NCBI RefSeq assembly: GCF_004684935.1
Contig: NZ_SRJD01000006.1
Location: 1-64,000, forward strand
Length of the DNA stretch: 64,000 bases
DNA from: Sporolactobacillus shoreae
GTDB taxonomy: Bacteria > Bacillota > Bacilli > Bacillales > Sporolactobacillaceae
Direction: 5' to 3'
Positions 7,919-15,637 of the stretch are shown here, in pieces (position 1 is the stretch's first letter; the number at the start of each line of letters is the position of its first letter). A program made the translations under genes and the position numbers. The notes beneath the pieces were generated by a model. The model saw only the letters and a program-made list of their open reading frames with translations, searched no databases and had not been told where the DNA came from.

Positions 7919-9199
7919 TTAAAGAACATGTTCTGCCGCGGCTGCCCGGCTATTGCCTAAGGACGAACGAGTGGCCGAGTGCGGTGGCAATGTGTAGGAT
8001 GGCCCTGCTTTTCGGTCCGGCGTTTGCTGGCCTTTCTCCTGAATCTGTTCACGCAAAACGCGGACATCAGGGGCGCAGTCTCCTAAATCCTGATCGAGAA
8101 AAGCTTGGCGCTTCGCTGGTGAGGCAGAAAGGGTATGTCCGTTTTCTTCCAGCGCCGCATCACGTTGAATCAGGTATTGCCGAAACTGCTCTGCCTGCCG
8201 ATCTTCTGGACGGCCGTGACCAAGAACAGGTCCCTGCTTCAGCCAAGTGCCCAATGCTTCTCGGCGTAATTGAAAACGCGCTTCCGGAGAAAACATCGTG
8301 TCACCGGCAGCGAGCGCTGAATTGTTGACTTTGTAATATTTACCGCCGACAAAATCGTTAAAAACAGCCTTTTGATAATTGAGCTTATACGCTGAGGCAA
8401 TACGCTCATCTCCCGGTAGTAGCGTTTCCTTCGGGACGCTGCGATGCAGAGCCAAGCGTCGCGCCGCCGCATCCGCATGGGCGGAAATCCGCCCATTCAG
8501 GCTGACAAAGCCATCAATTACTTTATCTTGCAGTGCTCTCTTTAAGCGCCCAGGTGCGGCTTTGAGTGATCTTATTCGATTGTCTACTTGATTTTTCAAG
8601 CTTTCCATTCGGCTGCCCAGGCCTTGTTTGTAATCCCCAAGCCGACTCTTCCAGCTTTTACCTTGAACGGGCATTTCTCGGTCAGCAAAATATTGATCTA
8701 AAAGATCATGAACCTGCTTCAGATGATTATCCAGAAGTTGTTTCACGTCCTTTTCTGAAAGTGTCTGGCTCTTGACCTGGTCGATCTTCCTTTCCAAATG
8801 ACGTTCGAAGTGCCGGTAGACGTTGAGCAGATGACGACTCGTCAGATTCTTTAATGCCAGATCTTCCAGGTGTGGGCTGGGCTCGCGACGCTGCTCTGCG
8901 TGCGCGTTCGCTGCCTGACGAGTCTCAGTTGCGTGTTGCTCTTCCTCTTTCGACTCGTGCACTTGTTCACTTTGTTTTTTCTCCGTTTCGGCTTCGGTAT
9001 GCTCATCTGCATGTTCCTTCGTAGGAAGAGTCATATCCATCTCTTCCCGGGCGGCAAGTTCCTTCTCCGCCTTCTCATTTTTTTCGAGAAATTTCTGCAT
9101 CTCTTCAATGGAGAAAGAAGGCGTTTCATCTCTGCGCTTATCTGCAGGATAATCTTCGGGTGGCAAATTATCCTGCAGGTTATCAAAATCTGAGCTCAT
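7919..9199 (-). CDS. Large charged coiled-coil protein, function unknown
   Basis: A 426-residue cytoplasmic protein with no membrane segment. Residues 1-120 are very acidic and rich in E, D, K and Q; about 125-260 is helical with basic patches; the C-terminal 170 residues look globular (motif YQKAVFNDFVGGKYYKVNNS). ATG 9199 has AAGGGAG upstream. I recognise no family. It lies alone between terminators at 7874 and 9352, in an otherwise continuous transfer operon. Confidence 0.65.
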   Translation of the reverse strand: MSSDFDNLQDNLPPEDYPADKRRDETPSFSIEEMQKFLEKNEKAEKELAAREEMDMTLPTKEHADEHTEAETEKKQSEQVHESKEEEQHATETRQAANAHAEQRREPSPHLEDLALKNLTSRHLLNVYRHFERHLERKIDQVKSQTLSEKDVKQLLDNHLKQVHDLLDQYFADREMPVQGKSWKSRLGDYKQGLGSRMESLKNQVDNRIRSLKAAPGRLKRALQDKVIDGFVSLNGRISAHADAAARRLALHRSVPKETLLPGDERIASAYKLNYQKAVFNDFVGGKYYKVNNSALAAGDTMFSPEARFQLRREALGTWLKQGPVLGHGRPEDRQAEQFRQYLIQRDAALEENGHTLSASPAKRQAFLDQDLGDCAPDVRVLREQIQEKGQQTPDRKAGPSYTLPPHSATRSSLGNSRAAAAEHVL

Positions 9200-9221
9200 G
9201 GGTTCACTCCCTTTATTTGTT

Positions 9222-9302
9222 TTAAAACAAAATATTTAAGTAGCTGCGTTCTTCACCTCCAGACTCCTGAAATAAAAAAGATCCGGCAATAGTGAGTCTC
9301 AT
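9222..9302 (-). CDS. Possible 26-residue leader peptide
   Basis: ATG 9302 follows AAAGGGAGGTG and starts MRLTIAGSF, recalling the leader at 7802-7855 (MRSAAGGSF). The frame ends 22 bases before the 7919-9199 gene. The same placement and start context suggest a leader peptide or decoy ribosome site; expression is unproven. Confidence 0.35.
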   Translation of the reverse strand: MRLTIAGSFLFQESGGEERSYLNILF

Positions 9303-9351
9303 CACCTCCCTTTCTTTTCTTGCCAAGCTACAAATCAGCTCGGTTATGTAT

Positions 9352-9377
9352 AAAAAATAGAGACCCTGAGGGTCTCT
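9352..9377 (-). terminator. Intrinsic terminator after the WxL/Ig-like protein gene
   Basis: A perfect 8-base stem (AGAGACCC 9359-9366, GGGTCTCT 9370-9377) with a 3-base loop and an A/T-rich tail giving a U-run on the minus strand. It lies inside the operon 11 bases past the stop at 9388. Confidence 0.8.
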
Positions 9378-9387
9378 AAGTAGTTCT

Positions 9388-11421
9388 TTATGGAGCGCTG
9401 GTCAGTTGCCAATTCAACTTTGTAGTATAAGTACCGGCAAAAGCTGATGCCGGCACATTGATCTCCAGTGCATCGGTACTGTCAAGACTGACCGTCGCTG
9501 ATCCTCCGGTTGGGGTAATTGCCGCAGTCACGCTCGATCCGGTGTCAATCGCCGAATATCCAGAGTGCGGTGTAATGCCGCTTGCACCGGTCAAAGACGG
9601 CGTCCCCAGCAGAATGGATCCAGTCGGAAGGCTGTGTCCACCACTCGACAGCGGGCTCGCAGCGATGCTTAAGGACCAGCCGGATGAATTCAGCTGATTA
9701 TCCTGCACACGAAATGTGCAATTTGCCAAACTTAAGGATTGCCCAACACCAGTCAATGTTGAAGCGACAGCTACAGAGCTGACCGGATTATCATCCCCTG
9801 GAGAATCTCCACCACTGCTGATATAGAGCAATGACCCGATATTGCTCACCGTCACGCTACTTGCCATCGTATTTCCGGCGTTGTCTTTCACATGAAATAC
9901 ATACGTCCCGTTAGCGTCCGTCTGATAAGTAGCCGTGCTGCCGTCATGCCACACGCCGTCCGGAGTTTCAACTTGATCAACACCGGAATCTGCATCCATT
10001 CCTTTTGCCGTCAGCGTCACCGGGGTATGAACCGTGTTGGTTGGGTTACCTGAAACGCTCAGCGAAGGCGCGGTCGTGTCGATGTTGGATACCGTTTTTG
10101 TCACTGTGGCCAGATTGCCTGCATTGTCCGTGACTTTAAATGTGTACGTTCCATTCGCTGACACCGTCTGTGATGCCGATGAACCAGACACAACGCTGCC
10201 ATTTGGCAGCGTAATTGACTTAACCCCGCTACCGCCGGTATCCGCAGCCGTTGCCGTCAATTTTACTGAACCGTTCGTCCAGGCCGATGTTGAGGGTGTC
10301 ACGGAAAGCGTCGGGGCCTGAGCGTCCGTAATAATCAACTTTGTCCGGCCGTCCAGGCCATCTGCCGCCTTCGCGCTTGAGCTGAATGTAATTTTGCGCG
10401 TGCCGCCGTCAGCAGCTTTGAACGTCACAGTCGGCAACCCTCCGGACGGATAAATCAACTCGTTGTTTGATACGGATGGTGTTCCGTTTGAGCCGCTTAC
10501 TTCCGTCAGATCATATCGGAACAAATACGACGTGCCGAGCGACAGGTTCTGAAGCGTGGATAGAGGGATTACAATGTTCTTTTTTCCAAAGCTGAAACCA
10601 TCTGAAACACTGTATTCCGTGCCTGATGACGTCGTATATTTAGTGATATAACTGCTTTGCGCTGAAGCTGACTGAACAACGGATGTCGTCAGCGAAATAT
10701 TGGATAAATTGCTGACACCGGGTACAAGAGGATTGCCGCTCGTATCCCCCTGATAAAAAGATGTGTTTTTAAGGAGTTCTGAGTCAGATGTTTGATCCGT
10801 GTTGGGAACAATAGCAGTCCCATGCATATCCAGATGCAATCCATCCGAAGATATAGTTGCACTGATCTGATTGGCAATAGCCTTTATACTGGCCAATGTC
10901 AGCGACACTTTATGATCAGCGTTTGCCGATTGATAGATACGCCCGACCCAGCCATGCGCATTATTTCCAATCGTTACCCACCCCGTATCGCTCACAGACG
11001 AATTGGGTGAATTGAAATACGTATTATTCGAGTTTCCGGAAACAACGGCGTTGTGGAAAAACAGATAATGCGTCCCTGCCCCACCGACGGACCAGGAAGC
11101 AATCGATCCTTCCCAGGAAAACGACTTATGATCGCTTCCAACATTGGTTGATAGATTTTTATAGAGCGTTGGTGTGTCCGAACTGTGGTTATAAACTGCC
11201 AGTTGAAACGTGCTTGGGGCCGGTGGACTCGACGTATAATAATGCTGACCATTGATGTATATATTTTCTGTTCCGTTGACGTTGGCAAAGCCAATACTTG
11301 AACTCGACAGCGTCCAGGTTACAGCCAATGCCGGATGTGCTGTCATGCCAAGAATAATCAAACCTGCAAACAGGGCGCCGGCAAAATGTTTCCGACGTGC
11401 GCGGATCCATTGCTTGATCAT
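9388..11421 (-). CDS. Secreted WxL-domain surface protein with Ig-like repeats
   Basis: A 677-residue exported protein: signal peptide at about 1-33 ending near AHPALA, an unknown N-terminal domain (about 34-370), two Ig-like modules (about 370-530, with repeated APTLSV / APSLSV starts), and a C-terminal WxL domain (about 545-677) with a WSL motif near 580 and WQL in the last seven residues. WxL domains bind peptidoglycan non-covalently and work with DUF916/DUF3324 proteins, one of which is encoded directly upstream. It probably acts in adhesion or mating contact. Confidence 0.85.
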   Translation of the reverse strand: MIKQWIRARRKHFAGALFAGLIILGMTAHPALAVTWTLSSSSIGFANVNGTENIYINGQHYYTSSPPAPSTFQLAVYNHSSDTPTLYKNLSTNVGSDHKSFSWEGSIASWSVGGAGTHYLFFHNAVVSGNSNNTYFNSPNSSVSDTGWVTIGNNAHGWVGRIYQSANADHKVSLTLASIKAIANQISATISSDGLHLDMHGTAIVPNTDQTSDSELLKNTSFYQGDTSGNPLVPGVSNLSNISLTTSVVQSASAQSSYITKYTTSSGTEYSVSDGFSFGKKNIVIPLSTLQNLSLGTSYLFRYDLTEVSGSNGTPSVSNNELIYPSGGLPTVTFKAADGGTRKITFSSSAKAADGLDGRTKLIITDAQAPTLSVTPSTSAWTNGSVKLTATAADTGGSGVKSITLPNGSVVSGSSASQTVSANGTYTFKVTDNAGNLATVTKTVSNIDTTAPSLSVSGNPTNTVHTPVTLTAKGMDADSGVDQVETPDGVWHDGSTATYQTDANGTYVFHVKDNAGNTMASSVTVSNIGSLLYISSGGDSPGDDNPVSSVAVASTLTGVGQSLSLANCTFRVQDNQLNSSGWSLSIAASPLSSGGHSLPTGSILLGTPSLTGASGITPHSGYSAIDTGSSVTAAITPTGGSATVSLDSTDALEINVPASAFAGTYTTKLNWQLTSAP

Positions 11422-11441
11422 CGTTTTCTCTCCTCTCGTTC

Positions 11442-12515
11442 TTAGTTTTTAAGTGAGGATTCAGCTGAATCTTTTTCCTCTTCCTCTTTCTTACGCCGTT
11501 TAATGAATATAAAAAATATCAGGAAAACGATCAGACCGCCCAACGCAAAAGCGCCGATGAGCCATACCCACCAGTGAATACCCGGAGCAGCGACGGGACG
11601 CTCTCCCGTTTCACTTTGATAATTTCTAACGGTCTGATCCGGAACGACAAAATTAAAGGCTTTGCTGAACTTTTTCCCATCGATGGTGCCTTGCATCAAG
11701 AGTCTGTACTGGCCAGGAGCAAATGTTTTCGCTCGCCAAGGAATCGAATAATAGACTTCAGAGGAAGGGGCCATTTCCATGTCCGTTGATTGTCCTTTAA
11801 AAATAAGCGTACCGTGCGCATCTAATACTTTGTAATTGAAAGAAACATGTTTGACAATGATCGGCGAAACATTTTTAAGCATTGGAAGCACAAGTGGTCC
11901 CGACGGCGTGGTTCGAACAGTCGGTTGATTGATCAGGACATTTTCTTTTGGCTGGTTTTTATAAATTCCTTCAATACCAATGACCCGCTGCGGCTGATTG
12001 ATCAGCAGTTCAGTTAGCTCGCCGTTTTTCACTTTGGTCTTTAATTTACTCGTGGTGCGATCCAGGGGACTGCTAAACCCAAGGGCGCCGACGATCAACC
12101 CGTTTTTAATATTCTTGGGTGTTTCGAATGTATAAGTGACAACCTTCCGCTCCTTTCCCTGAAGCTTAATGTTTGCCGGTCCGAAAATGTATTGCGACGC
12201 AGCACGATTCATATCAATCAACTTAGAATAGGGTTGCTTCGTCTCTGGCTCATACGCAATTCTGCCGCCATTGCTTGAAGTCAGAGCGTTCAGTTTCTGT
12301 ACGGTAACAGTCGTTGATTTTGTGCTGCCGTTTTCAAGCAAGAATGAGGCTTTGTACGTGCGGCCAGGGCCAACGCGATATTGATAATAGCCAACCTGAT
12401 TCGCTTGCTTCGATGCAGGCTCAACGCTGAAACTTGGGCTCTGCGCATGGGCGGAAAATCCCGAACCAACTAAAAAACATCCGGCCGCAATCAGTGTGAT
12501 AAACTTTTTATGCAC
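11442..12515 (-). CDS. WxL-interacting protein (DUF916/DUF3324), membrane anchored
   Basis: Start chosen at GTG 12515 so that the product opens with a signal peptide (MHKKFITLIAAGCFLVGSGF); the upstream TTG adds residues unlike a signal. About 357 residues: DUF916 (about 30-155), DUF3324 (about 160-300), then a transmembrane helix (about 312-338) and a basic/acidic cytoplasmic tail. This layout is that of the proteins that anchor WxL surface proteins, and it is flanked by two WxL genes, forming a csc-like cell-surface complex. Confidence 0.88.
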   Translation of the reverse strand: MHKKFITLIAAGCFLVGSGFSAHAQSPSFSVEPASKQANQVGYYQYRVGPGRTYKASFLLENGSTKSTTVTVQKLNALTSSNGGRIAYEPETKQPYSKLIDMNRAASQYIFGPANIKLQGKERKVVTYTFETPKNIKNGLIVGALGFSSPLDRTTSKLKTKVKNGELTELLINQPQRVIGIEGIYKNQPKENVLINQPTVRTTPSGPLVLPMLKNVSPIIVKHVSFNYKVLDAHGTLIFKGQSTDMEMAPSSEVYYSIPWRAKTFAPGQYRLLMQGTIDGKKFSKAFNFVVPDQTVRNYQSETGERPVAAPGIHWWVWLIGAFALGGLIVFLIFFIFIKRRKKEEEEKDSAESSLKN

Positions 12516-12577
12516 AATAAATACATCATCCCTTCTCAATTTTTTTGCCTTTCAATTAATTTAAAAGGCTATGTATG

Positions 12578-12595
12578 GAGGGCTTTTCAGCCCTC
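12578..12595 (-). terminator. Hairpin between WxL and DUF916 genes
   Basis: A perfect 7-base stem GAGGGCT / AGCCCTC with a GAAA loop on the minus strand. Only a weak T run follows eleven bases later, so it may be an mRNA stabiliser or weak terminator. Confidence 0.4.
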
Positions 12596-12608
12596 ATCAA
12601 GAATCAAA

Positions 12609-13190
12609 TCAAGGAGCGGTAGACAGATTGTAGGTCAATGTAGTTGTATAGGTCCCGGCATAAGCAGACGCCGGAATGATCACCGTCAGATTTTTCAGCG
12701 CCGCGCTATAGCTGCCCATCCCGTCACCAGCTGCTGCATCAAGCAGAGTCACCGATCCGGTATCCACTGGTGCAACGGAAGATGTGCTAATTGCTGGTGT
12801 CGCAGAAGAAGTGGTGTCCACTTTGCTGACGGACTGCACTGGATCGAGTTGCACACTGCCGGCCGGCAATGTTTTGGATCCTGCCGAAACCTGTGGCGCA
12901 TCAACCGTCACATGCCAACCAGCCCCACTGCCAGACGCATCAACAATTCCCAGATTGCTCAGTGCCAAAGCGGTCGTCTGCTGAGCTCCGTTCAGGGTAT
13001 CCGCGGGAAGAGTGACATCACCGCCGGAGGTTATCGTACGCGAGCCTGGATTAATCGTAATGGTCGCCTGTTGGCTCGCGGTCGGATCGGCCGCGTGGCT
13101 CGTACCCCAGAATCCAACAAAAAGCAAAGCGGCCACAAGTAACGTGACCGCCATTTTAAACCAAGTGTTCGGTTTGGTTAGAGCGTACAT
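12609..13190 (-). CDS. Small WxL-type surface protein
   Basis: ATG 13190 has GAGGTG nine bases upstream; 193 residues. A signal peptide (about 1-33, ending GTSHA) precedes a compact domain with WHV near residue 95 and a terminal beta strand AGTYTTTLTYNLSTAP that matches the AGTYTTKLNWQLTSAP end of the 9388-11421 product, with Y in place of the second W. It is therefore a stand-alone WxL-type domain likely to share the DUF916/DUF3324 anchor encoded just downstream. Confidence 0.8.
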   Translation of the reverse strand: MYALTKPNTWFKMAVTLLVAALLFVGFWGTSHAADPTASQQATITINPGSRTITSGGDVTLPADTLNGAQQTTALALSNLGIVDASGSGAGWHVTVDAPQVSAGSKTLPAGSVQLDPVQSVSKVDTTSSATPAISTSSVAPVDTGSVTLLDAAAGDGMGSYSAALKNLTVIIPASAYAGTYTTTLTYNLSTAP

Positions 13191-13213
13191 GCAAAACACC
13201 TCATTTTATTTTT

Positions 13214-13246
13214 TCACCGGCTGGCCAACGGGAAACGATTCCTCAC
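13214..13246 (-). CDS. Possible 10-residue leader peptide
   Basis: GTG 13246 follows AAAGGAGGTGAG-type Shine-Dalgarno context and encodes MRNRFPLASR before a stop, in the 61-base gap before the small WxL gene. It repeats the pattern of very strong ribosome sites opening tiny MR- frames at other gaps in this operon. May be a chance by-product of the AAAGGNGGTGA motif. Confidence 0.3.
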   Translation of the reverse strand: MRNRFPLASR

Positions 13247-13251
13247 CTCCT

Positions 13252-14589
13252 TTAGCGACTCCGTGTCAACGACGTTGATTTTGATAAGCCGGTAGGCTTG
13301 AGCGGTCGTGTTGGTAAGGAATAAACAGGCGCGCCCTCAGTTTTAGATAGAGTATCAGTCTGCTGATGTTCACCGGCAAAGCAAGCACCCTTATAAATCC
13401 ATTCACCGTCTTCTTTTGCAAACGTGATGAACGTGTTTTTGCCGTCCTTCATTCCATAAGGCTCCCCGCACTGCATGACTTGTTCGTTATTCACGCGCGG
13501 AGGCAACACGTGCATCAAATGTTTTTTTAACGCATCATCAACGCGATCCCCAACCTGTAAATAGTCAGTCAGACTCCCTTTTTCCCATTGATCAAGTGTC
13601 TTCATCGGTTTTTGATCGAGTTTCTCACTTATGTTTCGACCCTCCTCCTTTCCCTTGGCCAGTTCGCTTTCCAAGGTCGTGATAAAGCTCAGTGACGTCT
13701 CATGGACTTCGCCGATTAGTCTCTTTTTATCGGCCAATGTTTTATTTTTCGTCCAGCTGGCCAGATAGTGCAGAGACTCATTCTGAGTGTCAATGCCAAA
13801 GTGGGCATGCACGACATATGCAGTCATCTCTGCCTGAAACTCTCTTTCTCTAACGGTCGTTTTGACTCTTTTATCCTGTGGATGAAGCGCCGCATGTGCC
13901 AGTTCATGAGTTAAGACGGTGGCGTTTTCAAACGACGTGTTCCGAGGGTTCAACTGGATCTTATTAAGTTTTGGAATAAAAACGCCTTTAGCTGCACCAA
14001 ATGTATAGGGGGTGGTCTCATCAATCGTCACGCCCAGGTTTTTTGCCACCTGGCGCAAACCATGCGACCAAAGATCAAAATTTTTGATTTCCCCTGTGAT
14101 ATGGCGGTTAGGAAAAAGCTCCGGCAACTTCTCAATCGGGCAGGTTGTTTGAGAAATATCAAAAACCGTTCCGATCGTGTAACTTCTGTGCGCCTCAATT
14201 TGCCGGAGTGTGCCCTGTTCAAGCGCAACCCGCTCAGTCTCTGTTGCCTGACGGATAGGTTTCCACTCGCCTGTCTTAGTCTGAAATTTGGCCGGCACCT
14301 GAATCGGCACCCAAATTTTCTCGCCATGTTCTCCTTTTCTAACGGTGTAGTCCTTGGACTTCCAAAATTGAAATGAACCGACCGCTTTTGCACCAGGAAA
14401 CTGCTTTTCAATCAGTGCAACATTGGCTGGCGAATAGCGATGAAACTGGCTCATAAACGAAAGATACTGTTTGAGCTTCTCCGGGTCGACAAAATAACTG
14501 TCCACAGCCTGATCCATCTGGCTGACCAGAGCTTGAATCTCCGCTTGTTTTTGCTTAAACGTTTTTTGATGGGAACTTTTATTTGGCAT
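13252..14589 (-). CDS. ArdC-like antirestriction protein with IrrE-type metalloprotease motif
   Basis: A 445-residue protein. The N-terminal ssDNA-binding domain of ArdC type spans about 10-165 (YSPANVALIEKQFPGAKAVG, later FDISQTT). The central domain holds the zinc-protease motif THELAHAALH (about residue 228). The C-terminal 120 residues are a separate, unrecognised domain. ArdC proteins coat or protect incoming single-stranded plasmid DNA from restriction in the recipient. Its ATG overlaps the stop of a 44-residue gene. The first domain is also present at the C-terminus of the VirB6-like protein. Confidence 0.85.
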   Translation of the reverse strand: MPNKSSHQKTFKQKQAEIQALVSQMDQAVDSYFVDPEKLKQYLSFMSQFHRYSPANVALIEKQFPGAKAVGSFQFWKSKDYTVRKGEHGEKIWVPIQVPAKFQTKTGEWKPIRQATETERVALEQGTLRQIEAHRSYTIGTVFDISQTTCPIEKLPELFPNRHITGEIKNFDLWSHGLRQVAKNLGVTIDETTPYTFGAAKGVFIPKLNKIQLNPRNTSFENATVLTHELAHAALHPQDKRVKTTVREREFQAEMTAYVVHAHFGIDTQNESLHYLASWTKNKTLADKKRLIGEVHETSLSFITTLESELAKGKEEGRNISEKLDQKPMKTLDQWEKGSLTDYLQVGDRVDDALKKHLMHVLPPRVNNEQVMQCGEPYGMKDGKNTFITFAKEDGEWIYKGACFAGEHQQTDTLSKTEGAPVYSLPTRPLKPTGLSKSTSLTRSR

Positions 14590-14713
14590 CGGAAAGTTCC
14601 TCCTCTGCCTTGACCAGTTCCGGAAGCTCGGGCTGGTTCATCCACGCTTCTGGCTGCTCGTACGCGTCAAGTGTCACCGGTGCATCGTGGTCAGGCTGGC
14701 TATTCGTCTTCAT
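14579..14713 (-). CDS. Small acidic protein (44 aa)
   Basis: A 44-residue frame, ATG 14713, with AAAGGGGAC seven bases upstream; sequence begins MKTNSQPDHDAPVTLDAYEQ and is acidic. It overlaps the ArdC start, giving translational coupling, and starts 15 bases from the VirB4 N-terminal gene stop. No family recognised; the strong ribosome site and tight packing support it. Confidence 0.6.
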   Translation of the reverse strand: MKTNSQPDHDAPVTLDAYEQPEAWMNQPELPELVKAEEELSDAK

Positions 14714-14727
14714 TGATAAGTCCCCTT

Positions 14728-15309
14728 TCATAACTGATTGTTGAGACTGGAGAGTACGCGTTTTTTATCGCTTAACGAGAGTGCTTCTTGCCCCAGGTGA
14801 TCTTTAAAACGTTCCAGATCCTGCAGGCGAGACTTAAGTTCCTCTTCGGTCTTTCCAAAAACGCAAAGATAGACATTGCGCATACGATGCTTCTTTTCAA
14901 TGTAGCGTAACTTTTCCAATTCAAAATTCTGAACACGCAGCCGGTTCGGATCCGTCGTATGCTCAATCTTATATTTCCAATAGTTCTGCTGCTCCTGATT
15001 GTCCTCCGGAAAATTGAGGTAGACCTCTTTAAGCGGCGGCGCATACAGTTTGTTTAGATTCCACTGCCCAGACGTCAGCGCATCATACTGCGCGGCGTCG
15101 AGTTTATAAAGATCGTACTGGCGGACTTTTAAGATCTCGAAAAATCCATCAATGAATCCAAGCGCCTTCGTCCGAACAAATCCCTCATCGGTATAACCAC
15201 AAACCGGGTAAATCCGATTAATTCCGTTCAACTCGGCAAGTGCTTTCTTCTCGCGACGATTCTTCGGTTGTCGCGCCTTCTCGCGCTCTTCGATCGCATT
15301 AAACGGCAT
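14728..15309 (-). CDS. VirB4-like N-terminal domain protein (split VirB4)
   Basis: Start ATG 15309 with AAGGGGGC upstream; 193 residues. It lies directly after the PrgI-family gene, exactly where a whole VirB4/TrbE gene normally begins. The motifs VCGYTDEGFVRTKALGFIDG and a helical C-terminal half fit the non-catalytic N-terminal region of VirB4, and there is no Walker motif. The ATPase part is encoded 7.4 kb downstream at 5465-7360. I infer that the two products assemble into one functional VirB4. Confidence 0.7.
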   Translation of the reverse strand: MPFNAIEEREKARQPKNRREKKALAELNGINRIYPVCGYTDEGFVRTKALGFIDGFFEILKVRQYDLYKLDAAQYDALTSGQWNLNKLYAPPLKEVYLNFPEDNQEQQNYWKYKIEHTTDPNRLRVQNFELEKLRYIEKKHRMRNVYLCVFGKTEEELKSRLQDLERFKDHLGQEALSLSDKKRVLSSLNNQL

Positions 15310-15634
15310 GATCTCTGCCCCCTTCCGCGGATTCCACTTTGTCCGGCGGTAGGACGGAGCGGTACACCCCGTGATCGCGCAGCAGCACAATCACCATTTC
15401 CTGCACCATTGACTTGCCCGCAGCATGCCGGCTGGGCATCAACAGCACGTACAGCGTAATAGGCACTAGGAAAACATAGAGGTACGAAAATCCGGGCAAC
15501 ACGAGAAATTTCGTTAAAAAAGCCATCCCAGCGCTGGCAAAGACAAACAGCCACTGCGGAATCGAAAGCCCATAGAATCCTGGCTTGACCTGCAGATTGT
15601 GAGGCGTTTGAATGAATGTGCGCATTTGGCTCAC
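15299..15634 (-). CDS. PrgI-family type IV secretion membrane protein (VirB3-like)
   Basis: A 111-residue protein with two adjacent transmembrane segments (about 27-45 and 48-66) and a cytoplasmic tail, the PrgI/VirB3 layout; the opening TFIQTPHNLQVKPGFYGLS is typical. GTG start 15634 with AGGGGAG upstream. It overlaps the VirB4 N-terminal gene by 11 bases and follows the VirB6-like gene by 3 bases, as in Gram-positive conjugation operons where PrgI proteins connect VirB4 to the membrane channel. Confidence 0.88.
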   Translation of the reverse strand: MSQMRTFIQTPHNLQVKPGFYGLSIPQWLFVFASAGMAFLTKFLVLPGFSYLYVFLVPITLYVLLMPSRHAAGKSMVQEMVIVLLRDHGVYRSVLPPDKVESAEGGRDHAV

Positions 15635-15637
15635 GGT

